A stretch of DNA of 44,767 nucleotides from Candidatus Gastranaerophilales bacterium (GTDB lineage Bacteria; Cyanobacteriota; Vampirovibrionia; Gastranaerophilales; Gastranaerophilaceae). A program made the position numbers and the translations under genes. The notes under the pieces were generated by a model. That model was given only the letters and a program-made list of their open reading frames with translations. It ran no database searches and had not been told where the DNA came from. Of the stretch, positions 9,400 to 16,818 are shown in pieces (position 1 is the first letter of the stretch; each line of letters starts with the position of its first letter). The stretch covers positions 1 to 44,767 of the forward strand of contig CANQDZ010000009.1 of the NCBI GenBank assembly GCA_947594025.1, given 5' to 3'.

Positions 9400-9441
9400 A
9401 AAACCGAAAGCTCCGATTATCGTTTACGGACTTTCGGTTTT
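9400..9441. terminator. Terminator after clpB (bidirectional)
   Basis: AAAACCGAAAG (9400-9410) pairs with CTTTCGGTTTT (9431-9441), extended inside by TCCG/CGGA. It has Us on one side and As on the other, so it works in both directions. A smaller hairpin (GAGGC / GCCTC, 9361-9375) overlaps the end of clpB. Confidence 0.8.
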
Positions 9442-9460
9442 GTGCATATAAACATTATAA

Positions 9461-9600
9461 AATTTAGTCCCAAAGCATACGTTCTTCCCTGCGCATAAGC
9501 GCGGGCAAGACATATCGACATAACAAGTAACGGGCATTAAAATACTAAATTAGCGGGGAAGTGATAATTGCATAACAAAACCCCTTCTTTGAGGGGTTTG
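9461..9600 (+). ncRNA. Candidate structured small RNA (6S-like layout, identity unproven)
   Basis: Non-coding sequence with nested pairing. AATTTAGT (9461-9468) pairs with ACTAAATT (9544-9551) as a closing stem. Inside, GTTCTT-CCC-GCGC pairs with GCGC-GGG-AAGAC across an ATAA loop (9481-9511). The single-stranded stretches between form a large central bubble. A strong terminator (9578-9599) follows. A closing stem, large bubble, apical stem and terminator is the layout of 6S RNA, but I cannot confirm family consensus positions, and the total is shorter than a usual 6S. A TATAAA at 9456-9461 overlaps the proposed 5' end, so the true start may differ. The strand is inferred from the terminator and could be reversed. 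Confidence 0.4.
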
Positions 9601-9604
9601 TTTT
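9578..9604. terminator. Bidirectional terminator
   Basis: AAACCCCT (9578-9585) and AGGGGTTT (9592-9599) with a 6-nt loop, T-rich on the right (TTTGTTTT) and A-rich on the left (AACAAAA). It can end the candidate RNA from the left and the small protein gene from the right. Confidence 0.85.
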
Positions 9605-9618
9605 AAGAATTTTGTTGT

Positions 9619-9783
9619 TTACATTAAACCTAGCATTTTTTTGTACCAACTAAAAGTCTCTAGTTCAAGACCGTTGAAGGTAGTTTTCAAACATTGTTTT
9701 TTCAGATAGTGTTGAAACTCATTCTCGAATCTGGACTTAACATCTTTTCTTACTTTTGTGCTTTCTTTCACTAAAGTTGACAT
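9619..9783 (-). CDS. 54-aa basic protein, unknown function
   Basis: A short gene that length filters miss. The translation begins MSTLVKESTKVRKDV and ends WYKKMLGLM, 54 residues in all. It is preceded by a strong ribosome binding site, AGGAGGC, at good spacing from the ATG at 9783. Upstream is an extended -10 promoter (TGCTATAAT) and downstream a terminator, so the full expression unit is present. It is rich in Lys, Arg and Glu, predicted mostly helical, with one Cys (31) and a Trp near the C-terminus, and has no membrane segment. I do not recognise a family. Possible roles include a small nucleic-acid or protein-binding regulator, but nothing in the sequence decides this. Confidence 0.75.
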   Translation of the reverse strand: MSTLVKESTKVRKDVKSRFENEFQHYLKKQCLKTTFNGLELETFSWYKKMLGLM

Positions 9784-9824
9784 TTAAGCCTCCTATCTTC
9801 TTCTTAACCTAACTTTACTGATAT

Positions 9825-9833
9825 ATTATAGCA
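9825..9833 (-). promoter_or_regulatory. Extended -10 promoter of the 54-aa gene
   Basis: On the - strand TG-C-TATAAT is a perfect extended -10 element. No good -35 is seen, as is usual for this promoter class. Transcription would start near 9818, about 35 bases before the ATG. Confidence 0.6.
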
Positions 9834-10086
9834 TACTTTCTGTATATTTAAAACCCTTAAATTACATTTTTTGTCTACTACTTTTGTAAAATTTTTTAGA
9901 CCGATTATTTTTTTATTTTTAACTCATATTATGTTTATGAGGCGTATTTGTTTTTGACATAAAATATTTTAATTATTATCTCTTTACATGACATGCATAT
10001 TCCATGATAAAAATTTTTTATCTTAAATTGTTAATTTTGCAGTATATTTTAGGCTTTAACCAATTTCAAAATAATTTCATTTGCGG
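9834..10086. other. AT-rich spacer before leuC
   Basis: No gene is supported here. It has an exact TTGACA at 9954-9959, but the sequence 16-17 bases on (TTATCT/TATCTC) is a poor -10. No T-box, leader peptide or known riboswitch consensus for leucine control was found. Confidence 0.4.
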
Positions 10087-10092
10087 TATAAT
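10064..10092 (+). promoter_or_regulatory. Probable leuC promoter
   Basis: Perfect -10 TATAAT at 10087-10092 with a weak -35 TTTCAA at 10064-10069 (spacer 17). A small hairpin, CATTAA / TTAATG (10093-10111), lies between it and the ribosome binding site GAGG at 10111-10114. Confidence 0.5.
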
Positions 10093-10123
10093 CATTAATA
10101 ATACTTTAATGAGGAATTTGAAT

Positions 10124-11371
10124 ATGCCGCAAACAATAGTTCAAAAGATTATATCTAATCATGCAGGTCACGCCGTTCAAGAAGGTGAGCTTGTAATTGC
10201 AAAAGTTGATGTATGTGCTACACAGGACGGTACAGGTCCTTTAACAATTCAAGAATTTAAAAAACTTGGAAAAGACAAACTTGCAAATCCCAAAAGAACA
10301 ATCTTGTTTATTGATCATGCCGCTCCGAGCCCAAGAAAAGAACTTTCAAATACGCATGTTCAAATCAGAGAATTTTGCAAAGAATATGGCGCAATATTAT
10401 CGGATATAGGTGAAGGCGTATGCCACCAAAGACTTATTGAGGAATACGTTAATCCCGGCGAAATTCTTGTCGGTGCGGATTCTCACACTTGTACCTCAGG
10501 CGCACTCGGTGCTTTTGCTACGGGAATGGGCTCAACTGATATTGCCGTTGCCTTCGGGCTTGGTAAAACCTGGCTAAAGGTTCCCTCAACATATAAAATT
10601 ACAGTTAACGGCGAATTTAAAAAAGGCGTATGTTCAAAAGACCTTATGCTTCATATTATAGGTTCAATCGGTGCAGACGGCGCTACATATAAAGCTCTTG
10701 AGTTCACGGGTTCAACAATTAAAAACATGTCTATGGCAGAAAGATTTACTCTTGCCAATATGGCGGTTGAAGCAGGCGCTAAATGCGGACTTTTTGAAAC
10801 TGACGAAAAAACAAAAGCATGGCTCAAGGCGCATGGCAAGGAAGATAAATTTGTCGAAATAAAAGCAGATGAAGATGCGATTTATGAAAGAGTGATTGAA
10901 ATAAATGCTCAAGATATTGAACCTACCGTTTCTTGCCCCCACACGGTAGATAATACAAAACTTGCAAAGGATTTACATGACGTAAAAGTAAATCAAGTGT
11001 TTGTCGGTACCTGCACAAACGGAAGAATTGAAGATTTAAGAATTACGGCAGAAATTCTTAAAGGCAAACAAAAACATCCTGATGTAAGGCTTCTTATAGT
11101 TCCCGCATCAAGAGAAATTTATCTTCAAGCCGTAGAAGAAGGGCTGATTAAAACGTTTATTGAGGCAGGTGCAAGCTTCTTGCCTGCAGGATGCGGACCC
11201 TGCGTCGGGGTACATGGCGGCATATTAGGTGACGGGGAAGTTTGTCTTTCAACACAAAACCGTAACTTTCAGGGCAGACTCGGCAACACAAAAGGCTTTA
11301 TATACCTATGTTCTCCATACGTTGCGGCACAAAGCGCCATAAAAGGTTACATATCAGAACCGGATGTATAA
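10124..11371 (+). CDS. leuC: 3-isopropylmalate dehydratase large subunit (LeuC, aconitase family)
   Basis: The large subunit isomerises 2- and 3-isopropylmalate in leucine synthesis and holds a 4Fe-4S cluster. At 415 aa it belongs to the shorter, bacterial/archaeal LeuC-HacA branch. Visible are GADSHTCTSGALGAFATGMG, the cluster cysteines in VGTCTNGR and GCGPCVGVHGG, and the terminal SPYVAAQSA block. The start at 10124 follows GAGG by nine bases and gives the normal N-terminus (MPQTIVQKI). An earlier in-frame start at 10004 would add forty unconserved residues across the promoter. The small subunit LeuD, needed for activity, is not next to it; rimM and trmD follow instead. A homoaconitase role cannot be ruled out. 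Confidence 0.88.
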   Translation: MPQTIVQKIISNHAGHAVQEGELVIAKVDVCATQDGTGPLTIQEFKKLGKDKLANPKRTILFIDHAAPSPRKELSNTHVQIREFCKEYGAILSDIGEGVCHQRLIEEYVNPGEILVGADSHTCTSGALGAFATGMGSTDIAVAFGLGKTWLKVPSTYKITVNGEFKKGVCSKDLMLHIIGSIGADGATYKALEFTGSTIKNMSMAERFTLANMAVEAGAKCGLFETDEKTKAWLKAHGKEDKFVEIKADEDAIYERVIEINAQDIEPTVSCPHTVDNTKLAKDLHDVKVNQVFVGTCTNGRIEDLRITAEILKGKQKHPDVRLLIVPASREIYLQAVEEGLIKTFIEAGASFLPAGCGPCVGVHGGILGDGEVCLSTQNRNFQGRLGNTKGFIYLCSPYVAAQSAIKGYISEPDV

Positions 11372-11372
11372 A

Positions 11373-11891
11373 ATGAACAAAAGGGAACTTTTATCGGTTG
11401 GCAAAATCCTTAATTTCAGAGGATTAAATGGCGAAGCCAAAGTGGGATATACAAAAGGACATGAAGATGAAATAAGCTCTCTTGCTCAAGTTTGGGTGAA
11501 AGATACCAAGCTCGACGTTGAACATGTTAGATTTCATAAGCAATTTGCCCTTATTAAATTTAAACAAATAAATTCGATAAATGAACTTATGGAATTTAAA
11601 GGCGAAAATATATACGTTTCAAGAAGCTTTATTGAAGACTCACTCGAAGAAGACGAGTATCTTGTATCTGACCTTATAGGTATGAATGTTGCGGATGATA
11701 AAGGCGATTTAATTGGTGTTGTTAAAAGCGTTGGAAGCAACAGGGGAAATGATATTTTGTGTATTATTAACGAAGACATGCAAAGAGAATTTTTAGTTCC
11801 TTTTGTAAAAGAACTTGTTCCGGTCGTTGATTTTGATAAAAATCTTATGGTAATTAAGGTAATTGAAGGGCTTATTGAGAATGAGGTTTGA
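11373..11891 (+). CDS. rimM: Ribosome maturation factor RimM
   Basis: RimM binds S19 and helps mature the 30S head. The 172-aa protein has the N-terminal beta-barrel (LLSVGKIL, GLNGEAKV), a linker, and a C-terminal PRC-barrel domain (YLVSDLIGMNV, GVVKSV, LVPFVKELVPVVD). An ATG three codons earlier (11364) overlaps the leuC stop and could be the start by coupling. I prefer 11373, which puts the conserved barrel nearer the N-terminus. No clear ribosome binding site precedes either, which fits coupling to leuC. It overlaps trmD by eleven bases, the usual rimM-trmD arrangement. Confidence 0.9.
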   Translation: MNKRELLSVGKILNFRGLNGEAKVGYTKGHEDEISSLAQVWVKDTKLDVEHVRFHKQFALIKFKQINSINELMEFKGENIYVSRSFIEDSLEEDEYLVSDLIGMNVADDKGDLIGVVKSVGSNRGNDILCIINEDMQREFLVPFVKELVPVVDFDKNLMVIKVIEGLIENEV

Positions 11892-12558
11892 TGTAATTAC
11901 TTTATTTGAAGATATTATAAAGGGTTATTGTTCGAAATCCATTATGAAAAGAGCAATAGATGAAGGGCTTATTGAAGTAAATACCGTAAATCCGAGAGAT
12001 TATACGCTTGATAAACATAAAAAAGTAGATGCACCTCCTTTTGGTGGGACTGCAGGCATGGTGCTTCAATGTCAGCCCATTTTTGATGCTTATGAAAGTA
12101 TTGAAAAAGAAGATGATTTTGAATTTATTATGCTGACGCCTCAGGGCGAAAAATTTACCCAAAAAACGGCAGTAGAGTTATCCAAAAAGAAGCAGATAAT
12201 ACTTCTTTGCGGACATTATGAGGGTTTTGATGAAAGAATAAGAATAGGTTTAAAACCAAGAGAAATTTCAATCGGTGATTATGTTTTAACAGGGGGTGAA
12301 CTTCCTGCACTCTGTGTTATTGATTCTGTTTCAAGAAACATAAAGGGGGTTTTAGGAAAAGAAGATTCTGCGGAATTTGACAGCTTTTCTGAAGGTATAG
12401 ACGGACTTTTAGAGCACCCTCATTATACAAGACCGAGAGAATATAGAGGCATGAAAGTTCCTGAAGTTTTGCTTAGCGGAAATCATGCCGAAATAGAAAA
12501 ATGGCGTTTAAGTGAAAGACTTAAACGCACATCTTCTCGTCGATCTGATTTACTATAA
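11881..12558 (+). CDS. trmD: tRNA (guanine-N1-)-methyltransferase TrmD
   Basis: TrmD makes m1G37 in tRNAs reading CUN, CCN and CGG codons, preventing frameshifting. It matters here because the window's own tRNA-Pro(GGG) carries G37. The 225-aa SPOUT protein shows PPFGGTAGMV, the knot motifs LLCGHYEGFDERI and EISIGDYVLTGGELPA, and the C-terminal HPHYTRP and VPEVLLSGNH blocks. The start at 11881 lies inside the end of rimM; the family N-terminus MRFDVITLF supports it over a TTG at 11863. It is the last gene of the leuC-rimM-trmD unit and converges on the next gene with one base between them. Confidence 0.95.
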   Translation: MRFDVITLFEDIIKGYCSKSIMKRAIDEGLIEVNTVNPRDYTLDKHKKVDAPPFGGTAGMVLQCQPIFDAYESIEKEDDFEFIMLTPQGEKFTQKTAVELSKKKQIILLCGHYEGFDERIRIGLKPREISIGDYVLTGGELPALCVIDSVSRNIKGVLGKEDSAEFDSFSEGIDGLLEHPHYTRPREYRGMKVPEVLLSGNHAEIEKWRLSERLKRTSSRRSDLL

Positions 12559-12559
12559 A

Positions 12560-12796
12560 TTAAGAAAATAATTTAGAAATATATGTGAAGATTTCATTTG
12601 CATTATCTGCAACAAATTCTTTTGCTAAAGTTGATAACGGTTTTTTGTCTACATATTTAAATGCAAGATATATAGGATCGCTGGCTTGTTTAAAAGTTGT
12701 TCTTAAATTTGCGTTATCAAAAGCATCAAGAGTTTCTTTTAATGCTCCTTCAACTGTGAAGAACTTATTATAATTATTTATTGCTTGCGTTGCCAT
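12560..12796 (-). CDS. 78-aa protein, unknown function
   Basis: A small soluble protein starting MATQAINNYNKFF and ending TYISKLFS, predicted helical throughout, without Cys, signal peptide or membrane segment. I do not recognise a family. The ATG at 12796 is preceded by GAGAG a few bases upstream; a TTG at 12805 would add three residues. It stands alone, converging with trmD and diverging from the next gene, whose size and start are similar. The coding assignment rests on the open frame and the tidy fit between neighbours. Confidence 0.65.
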   Translation of the reverse strand: MATQAINNYNKFFTVEGALKETLDAFDNANLRTTFKQASDPIYLAFKYVDKKPLSTLAKEFVADNANEIFTYISKLFS

Positions 12797-12957
12797 CTCT
12801 CTCAATATCCTTATATATATCTTATGTATATATAAAGAATATAAAATTAAAAAAATTGCTATTTTTAAAAACCCATCTTAATATTTGTTTACAAAAGGGT
12901 ATAAAAGTCTAAAGTTTTTAAAACAAACAACGATAACTATTACATAAGGAGAAAAAC

Positions 12958-13212
12958 ATGGCTGAAAACATTACATTAAGATCATTTGGTTTAAACATCA
13001 TTCCTCAAGAAAGAAAGGAATATGTTGGAAAGAAAGTAGGCAAAGCAATTGAAGGACTTTGGCAGCCTGTTCTTGAATATCTTGAAAAAAATGATGATGT
13101 TTTCAGCGGCGATATATTAAAAGAAATTGAAAAAACAAACATCCAAATTCTTAATCTCGGTATGGAGATGAGAAAAGGAGTCGAAAAACACTCTCTTGAT
13201 ACAAACGGCTAA
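12958..13212 (+). CDS. 84-aa protein, unknown function
   Basis: A small protein (MAENITLRSFGLNII...) with no Cys, no signal peptide and a predicted helical, charged middle (QERKEYVGKKVGKAIEGLW). I do not recognise a family. A good ribosome binding site, AGGAGA, lies six bases before the ATG. TATAAA at 12900-12905 may be the -10 box, with a weak TTAATA 16 bases upstream. The sequence TTGTTTACAA just before it occurs again upstream of the PFOR gene (39771). It ends two bases from the converging LCP gene. Confidence 0.75.
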   Translation: MAENITLRSFGLNIIPQERKEYVGKKVGKAIEGLWQPVLEYLEKNDDVFSGDILKEIEKTNIQILNLGMEMRKGVEKHSLDTNG

Positions 13213-13214
13213 AT

Positions 13215-14495
13215 TTATTTAGCAAAGATTATGGAAAAATCCTTCCCTGCGCGGTTAAATCCGATTAAATCATATACAATAGGCAACTCGCCAAGTTCAG
13301 GCAGTTGCTTTTTTATTTCTTCAATTGTTTCAATCGGGATATCTAAGTTATGTATTGAAATTTGATTTCTTGTAAGGGTATTTCTTTCAATTACTTTTGT
13401 GTCGTATCCTGCATTTACAAACGTTTGATGAAGACTGTTTGCATCATCTTTTTTCTCATTCGTATATAAAATGCCTGCGCTTAGAGGTCTGTCTATGGGT
13501 TTTGCTTTATCTCTGTATACAAGTCTGTCAATTACCTGCTGCGTTTTTTGCGGATCTAATATCCAATAGCTTACCTCATCTTTAGAAGAAGGTGAACCCG
13601 GAAGTGTTACGGAGTGGATATTGTTGGTATCCATTGTCTTCAAAATGGCTGCCGTTTGTATAATTTGATATATAGACATATCTGTTTTTATGTATTCTGA
13701 AGACTTTTTAATTGCATCAGGCAGAGCAACAAGTGTGGCAGGCTGTTTTAATTTGTCCGCAAGAGCGCTGAAAAACCGTTGTTGTCTTGAAATACGTCCG
13801 ATATCGCCCAGTGCGTCTTTTCTAAATCTAACGTAGCCTTCAACCTCTTTTCCCGAAAGAACATTATCTCCTTTTTTAAGGTTTATATGCAGTTTTGCGC
13901 TTGAATCATTATAGTGCATATTTTTTTCAACATATATGGGAAGCCCGCCTATTTCATCAATAAATGTAATTAAGGCATCCGTACTAAATACAATATAATG
14001 ATTTATTCTTATACCGAATGTTTCCTCAATGGTGCTTACGGCAGAGTCAATACCGCCCCTTGACAGAGCATGGTTTATTTTATCGGGTTTATTTTCATTT
14101 GAAATATAAACCTTACTGTCTCTCGGAATTGAGATGATGTTTACATCTTTTGCATAAGGAGCAATGCTTACAATTGAAATTGAGTCACTTCTGACACCTT
14201 TGAACCTGTCATTTTTATTTTCTGAAATATCGGCGCCAAGAACCAAAATGTTTTGTCTTTTTGGCGAAAAGGGAAGCTGAAGCTCAAAACGTGCGGTATT
14301 TTTGCCCGTGATAAAACGCGCAATGTCTATGATTGCATTTTTAAAATCAGGTAAATACAAAATAACTGCAACCCCGAGCATGATTCCAAAAGTCACGCAA
14401 AAGGATTTTAGAAAGCTTTCGGCAGCACTTTGTGTTTTACGTCGTCTTATTCTTTTTGTTGTATATTGTTCTAAATCGTCTGTATATTTGTTCAT
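13215..14495 (-). CDS. LytR-CpsA-Psr (LCP) family ligase with LytR C-terminal domain
   Basis: LCP proteins attach undecaprenyl-linked glycopolymers to peptidoglycan or other acceptors outside the inner membrane. The 426-aa protein has a basic cytoplasmic N-terminus (KRIRRRK), one membrane anchor at about 31-49, and the LCP domain with NILVLGAD, RSDSISIVS, SIPRDSKVYI, KINHALSRGG and YVRFRKD-RQQRF, including the arginines that bind the lipid pyrophosphate. A C-terminal LytR_C domain (AGILYTNEKKDDANSL) follows. TATAAT lies at 14518-14523 (-) but there is no ribosome binding site in the short leader. Which polymer it transfers is not shown. Confidence 0.9.
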   Translation of the reverse strand: MNKYTDDLEQYTTKRIRRRKTQSAAESFLKSFCVTFGIMLGVAVILYLPDFKNAIIDIARFITGKNTARFELQLPFSPKRQNILVLGADISENKNDRFKGVRSDSISIVSIAPYAKDVNIISIPRDSKVYISNENKPDKINHALSRGGIDSAVSTIEETFGIRINHYIVFSTDALITFIDEIGGLPIYVEKNMHYNDSSAKLHINLKKGDNVLSGKEVEGYVRFRKDALGDIGRISRQQRFFSALADKLKQPATLVALPDAIKKSSEYIKTDMSIYQIIQTAAILKTMDTNNIHSVTLPGSPSSKDEVSYWILDPQKTQQVIDRLVYRDKAKPIDRPLSAGILYTNEKKDDANSLHQTFVNAGYDTKVIERNTLTRNQISIHNLDIPIETIEEIKKQLPELGELPIVYDLIGFNRAGKDFSIIFAK

Positions 14496-14552
14496 GATTA
14501 TTGTCTTATGTAAGATAATTATATCTCAAAAAAAAAATAAGCGTGGTCATTC

Positions 14553-14580
14553 TTGTCAAAAATAACAAAGATGATAGTAT
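14553..14580 (+). promoter_or_regulatory. Possible promoter of the TPR gene
   Basis: TTGTCA (14553-14558), a 16-bp spacer, then TAGTAT (14575-14580). The gene's ribosome binding site GAGG follows near 14598. Confidence 0.35.
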
Positions 14581-14606
14581 GTAGTTATAGAAATATTTGA
14601 GGAACT

Positions 14607-15191
14607 ATGAATTTTAAATATCTTATAATTTTATTTTTAATATTGCTGCTTGCACCATTTTCTTTTGGGGAAGAAATATACACGGAAAAAGATGTTCTTG
14701 ATGCAAAAACACATGCCTTTGCTCTTTATAACGTTTCTCAAAAGGACGAAGCACTTGAAATCTTAAATAAAATACCAAGAAAATACTTAACTGAAGAAAT
14801 ATGTATTGTAAAAGCCAATATATATGAAGATAAAGAAGATTTAAAAAATGCTTATAAAGAATTAAACCTCGCTCTCCAAATTAACCCAAAATCATATAAA
14901 GTATATTATAATCTGGGGCTTCTTGCGTATAAAGATAACGATATAACTCTTGCAATCAACAATTTTAAAAAATCAATTAAATATAATAGTCAGTTTGCGT
15001 ATTCTTATTATAATTTAGCTCTTTGCCATATAAAACAGGAGGATTATAAAAAAGCAAAAAATGAACTTATCAAAGCAGCTCAGATAGAACCTGACAAAAA
15101 TTTTTACTATAATCTCGCATTTGTTTACAAAAAACTAAATAAAGAAAAATATGCAGAAAAAATCCTTGACAGTTATAACAAAATGAACTAA
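14607..15191 (+). CDS. Exported tetratricopeptide repeat protein
   Basis: A 194-aa protein with a signal peptide (hydrophobic core LIILFLILLLAPFSF, cleavage near residue 21) followed by about four TPR units. The consensus pairs are visible in YKVYYNLGLLAYKDNDITLAINNFKKSI-type blocks, e.g. AYSYYNLALCHIKQEDYKKA. TPRs bind other proteins, so it is a periplasmic or surface scaffold of unknown partner. The ATG has GAGG seven bases upstream. It converges on queE with a four-base overlap. No lipobox is present, so it is likely soluble after cleavage. Confidence 0.8.
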   Translation: MNFKYLIILFLILLLAPFSFGEEIYTEKDVLDAKTHAFALYNVSQKDEALEILNKIPRKYLTEEICIVKANIYEDKEDLKNAYKELNLALQINPKSYKVYYNLGLLAYKDNDITLAINNFKKSIKYNSQFAYSYYNLALCHIKQEDYKKAKNELIKAAQIEPDKNFYYNLAFVYKKLNKEKYAEKILDSYNKMN

Positions 15192-15826
15192 CGAATATTC
15201 AAGAATTTATGAGTTTGAGGAATAAGCCTTGCGTTTTTATTTTGCGCATAAAATAAATCAAATATTTTTTCGATGTCCAAAGCTTTATCTAAAGGCATTT
15301 TGGGCTGCAGAATAAGCGGAACATCTTTTGAGATTTTAACTACACTGTTTATTTCATCATGTGTTATGTTGGAGTCGAAAACCACTTTTACAAATGTTTT
15401 TTGAGGTGAAATATTTATAAATTTTAAATTGTCCTCAAATCTGTTTTCTTGTCCTGTTGCGCTTTTAAGTTTTATGTCCATTGAGATAATGTCAATGTAG
15501 TCTTTTATTTTATCAAGCTCTTTATATAAGGTTCCGTTTGTTTCAAGATATATTTTTTTGTTTATTTGGGGCAAAAATTCAAGCAAAAACGCTTCGTTTA
15601 AAAGCGGTTCTCCCCCCGTAAGAGAAATTGTTTCAATGTCATATTTCTTTATTTCGTTTAAAAGTTCGTCTTTGCCGTATTCTTTTGAATTTTCCCTTTT
15701 AAAGTCGGTATCGCAGTATTTGCAGTTTAAATTACACCCTGCAAATCTTATAAATAGTTGTTTTTCTCCGACATTTAATCCTTCCCCTTGAATTGATGAA
15801 AAAATTTCTTTAATTAAAACCTTCAA
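15188..15826 (-). CDS. queE: 7-carboxy-7-deazaguanine synthase QueE (radical SAM)
   Basis: QueE rearranges 6-carboxytetrahydropterin to CDG in the pathway to queuosine in tRNA. The 212-aa protein has the radical-SAM cluster cysteines C31, C35 and C38 (CNLNCKYC), SIQGEG near residue 12, the SAM-binding GGEPLL, and the short partial barrel typical of QueE. Its start overlaps the stop of the dnaJ-like gene by four bases, so the pair is translated together. No other queuosine gene (queC, queD, queF) is in the window. Confidence 0.9.
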   Translation of the reverse strand: MKVLIKEIFSSIQGEGLNVGEKQLFIRFAGCNLNCKYCDTDFKRENSKEYGKDELLNEIKKYDIETISLTGGEPLLNEAFLLEFLPQINKKIYLETNGTLYKELDKIKDYIDIISMDIKLKSATGQENRFEDNLKFINISPQKTFVKVVFDSNITHDEINSVVKISKDVPLILQPKMPLDKALDIEKIFDLFYAQNKNARLIPQTHKFLNIR

Positions 15827-16773
15827 AATAACTCCTCTCTGTTTCTATTTATATCATATTCTGAAAGTTTTTTATACAATTTTTTCTCTTCTTCAGATAA
15901 TTCTTTAGGAATTTTTACAATAACCTGAACGGCTATTTCCTTATTATTCTTGTCTGCAACTTGGAAAATTTGTCCCGAAACAGTGTTTGGAGGTATGGTT
16001 AATTTTGTGCAACCATCCTCCGGCTTTATATCTATTGTTGTGCCAAAAAGTGCTTCCGACGGAGTTATAAAAATTTCTTTTATATTGTTTTCGCTCCCCG
16101 CAATTTTTATCGTTAAATATAAATCGCCGTCAAGACCGCCATTCAGCCCTTTGTTTCCCTCCCCCCTTAATTTAATTTTCGTATTATTTTTAATTCTTTC
16201 AGGAATTTTAACTCTAATTTTATTGTGAATGATTTTTTCGCCCACGCCTGAACACTCGGGACAGATTGTTTCGTTTACAAATCTTCTTCCATGGCATTTT
16301 GGACATTTATCCGTTCGTATAATGTTTATTTTTCTTTCACATCCTAAAACAGCCTCTTGAGGAGAGATTTTAACCTCCATATAAATATCCTTACCGTTTA
16401 TTTTCTCCTGAGCTTTTTTTCTGTAATATTCCTTGATAAGGTTATTTATAAATTTTTTAAAATCAAATTTCAGAATTGTTTTTCTTGTTTTATTTGGATG
16501 TACGGGTTCATCTTTCCCGTTTTCTTTTTTGGGTTCTTCTTTTTGTTCTTCAAAGCGCTTATTAAATCCCATTGAAATATCGTATTGTCGTCTTTTTATT
16601 TCATCCAGCAAAATATCGGCAGCTGAATTTATTTCTTTAAACCTTTTTTCCGCATCGGGTGCTTTGTTAACATCCGGGTGAAATTTTCTCGCGAGTTTTT
16701 TATAGGCGAGTTTAATTTCTTCCTTTGTTGCGTTTGATTTTATTTCTAAAATGTCATAGTAATTTTGGCTCAT
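15823..16773 (-). CDS. DnaJ-family co-chaperone with a half-size zinc finger
   Basis: A 316-aa J-protein: J domain at 1-70 with HPD at 32-34, a charged linker (EEQKEEPKKENGKDE), then the DnaJ C-terminal substrate-binding domains. Canonical DnaJ has four CxxCxGxG repeats binding two zincs. Here only two are seen, CPKC (157-160) and CPEC (171-174), enough for one zinc, and there is no Gly/Phe-rich segment. It thus lies between DnaJ and CbpA in layout. It should stimulate DnaK ATPase through HPD; no dnaK or grpE is nearby. It follows wecB by 45 bases and overlaps queE by four. Confidence 0.85.
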   Translation of the reverse strand: MSQNYYDILEIKSNATKEEIKLAYKKLARKFHPDVNKAPDAEKRFKEINSAADILLDEIKRRQYDISMGFNKRFEEQKEEPKKENGKDEPVHPNKTRKTILKFDFKKFINNLIKEYYRKKAQEKINGKDIYMEVKISPQEAVLGCERKINIIRTDKCPKCHGRRFVNETICPECSGVGEKIIHNKIRVKIPERIKNNTKIKLRGEGNKGLNGGLDGDLYLTIKIAGSENNIKEIFITPSEALFGTTIDIKPEDGCTKLTIPPNTVSGQIFQVADKNNKEIAVQVIVKIPKELSEEEKKLYKKLSEYDINRNREELF

Positions 16774-16818
16774 TTTCTTATTTTAATGAGCTTTTTATAA
16801 AAATCAAAGTCCCGACAG

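Noticed and set aside
10004-10123. N-terminal extension of LeuC by forty residues
   Set aside because: It covers the TATAAT promoter, has no ribosome binding site and no LeuC similarity.
14302-14565. 87-aa + strand ORF opposite the LCP gene
   Set aside because: Shadow of the LCP gene in another frame; no signals of its own.
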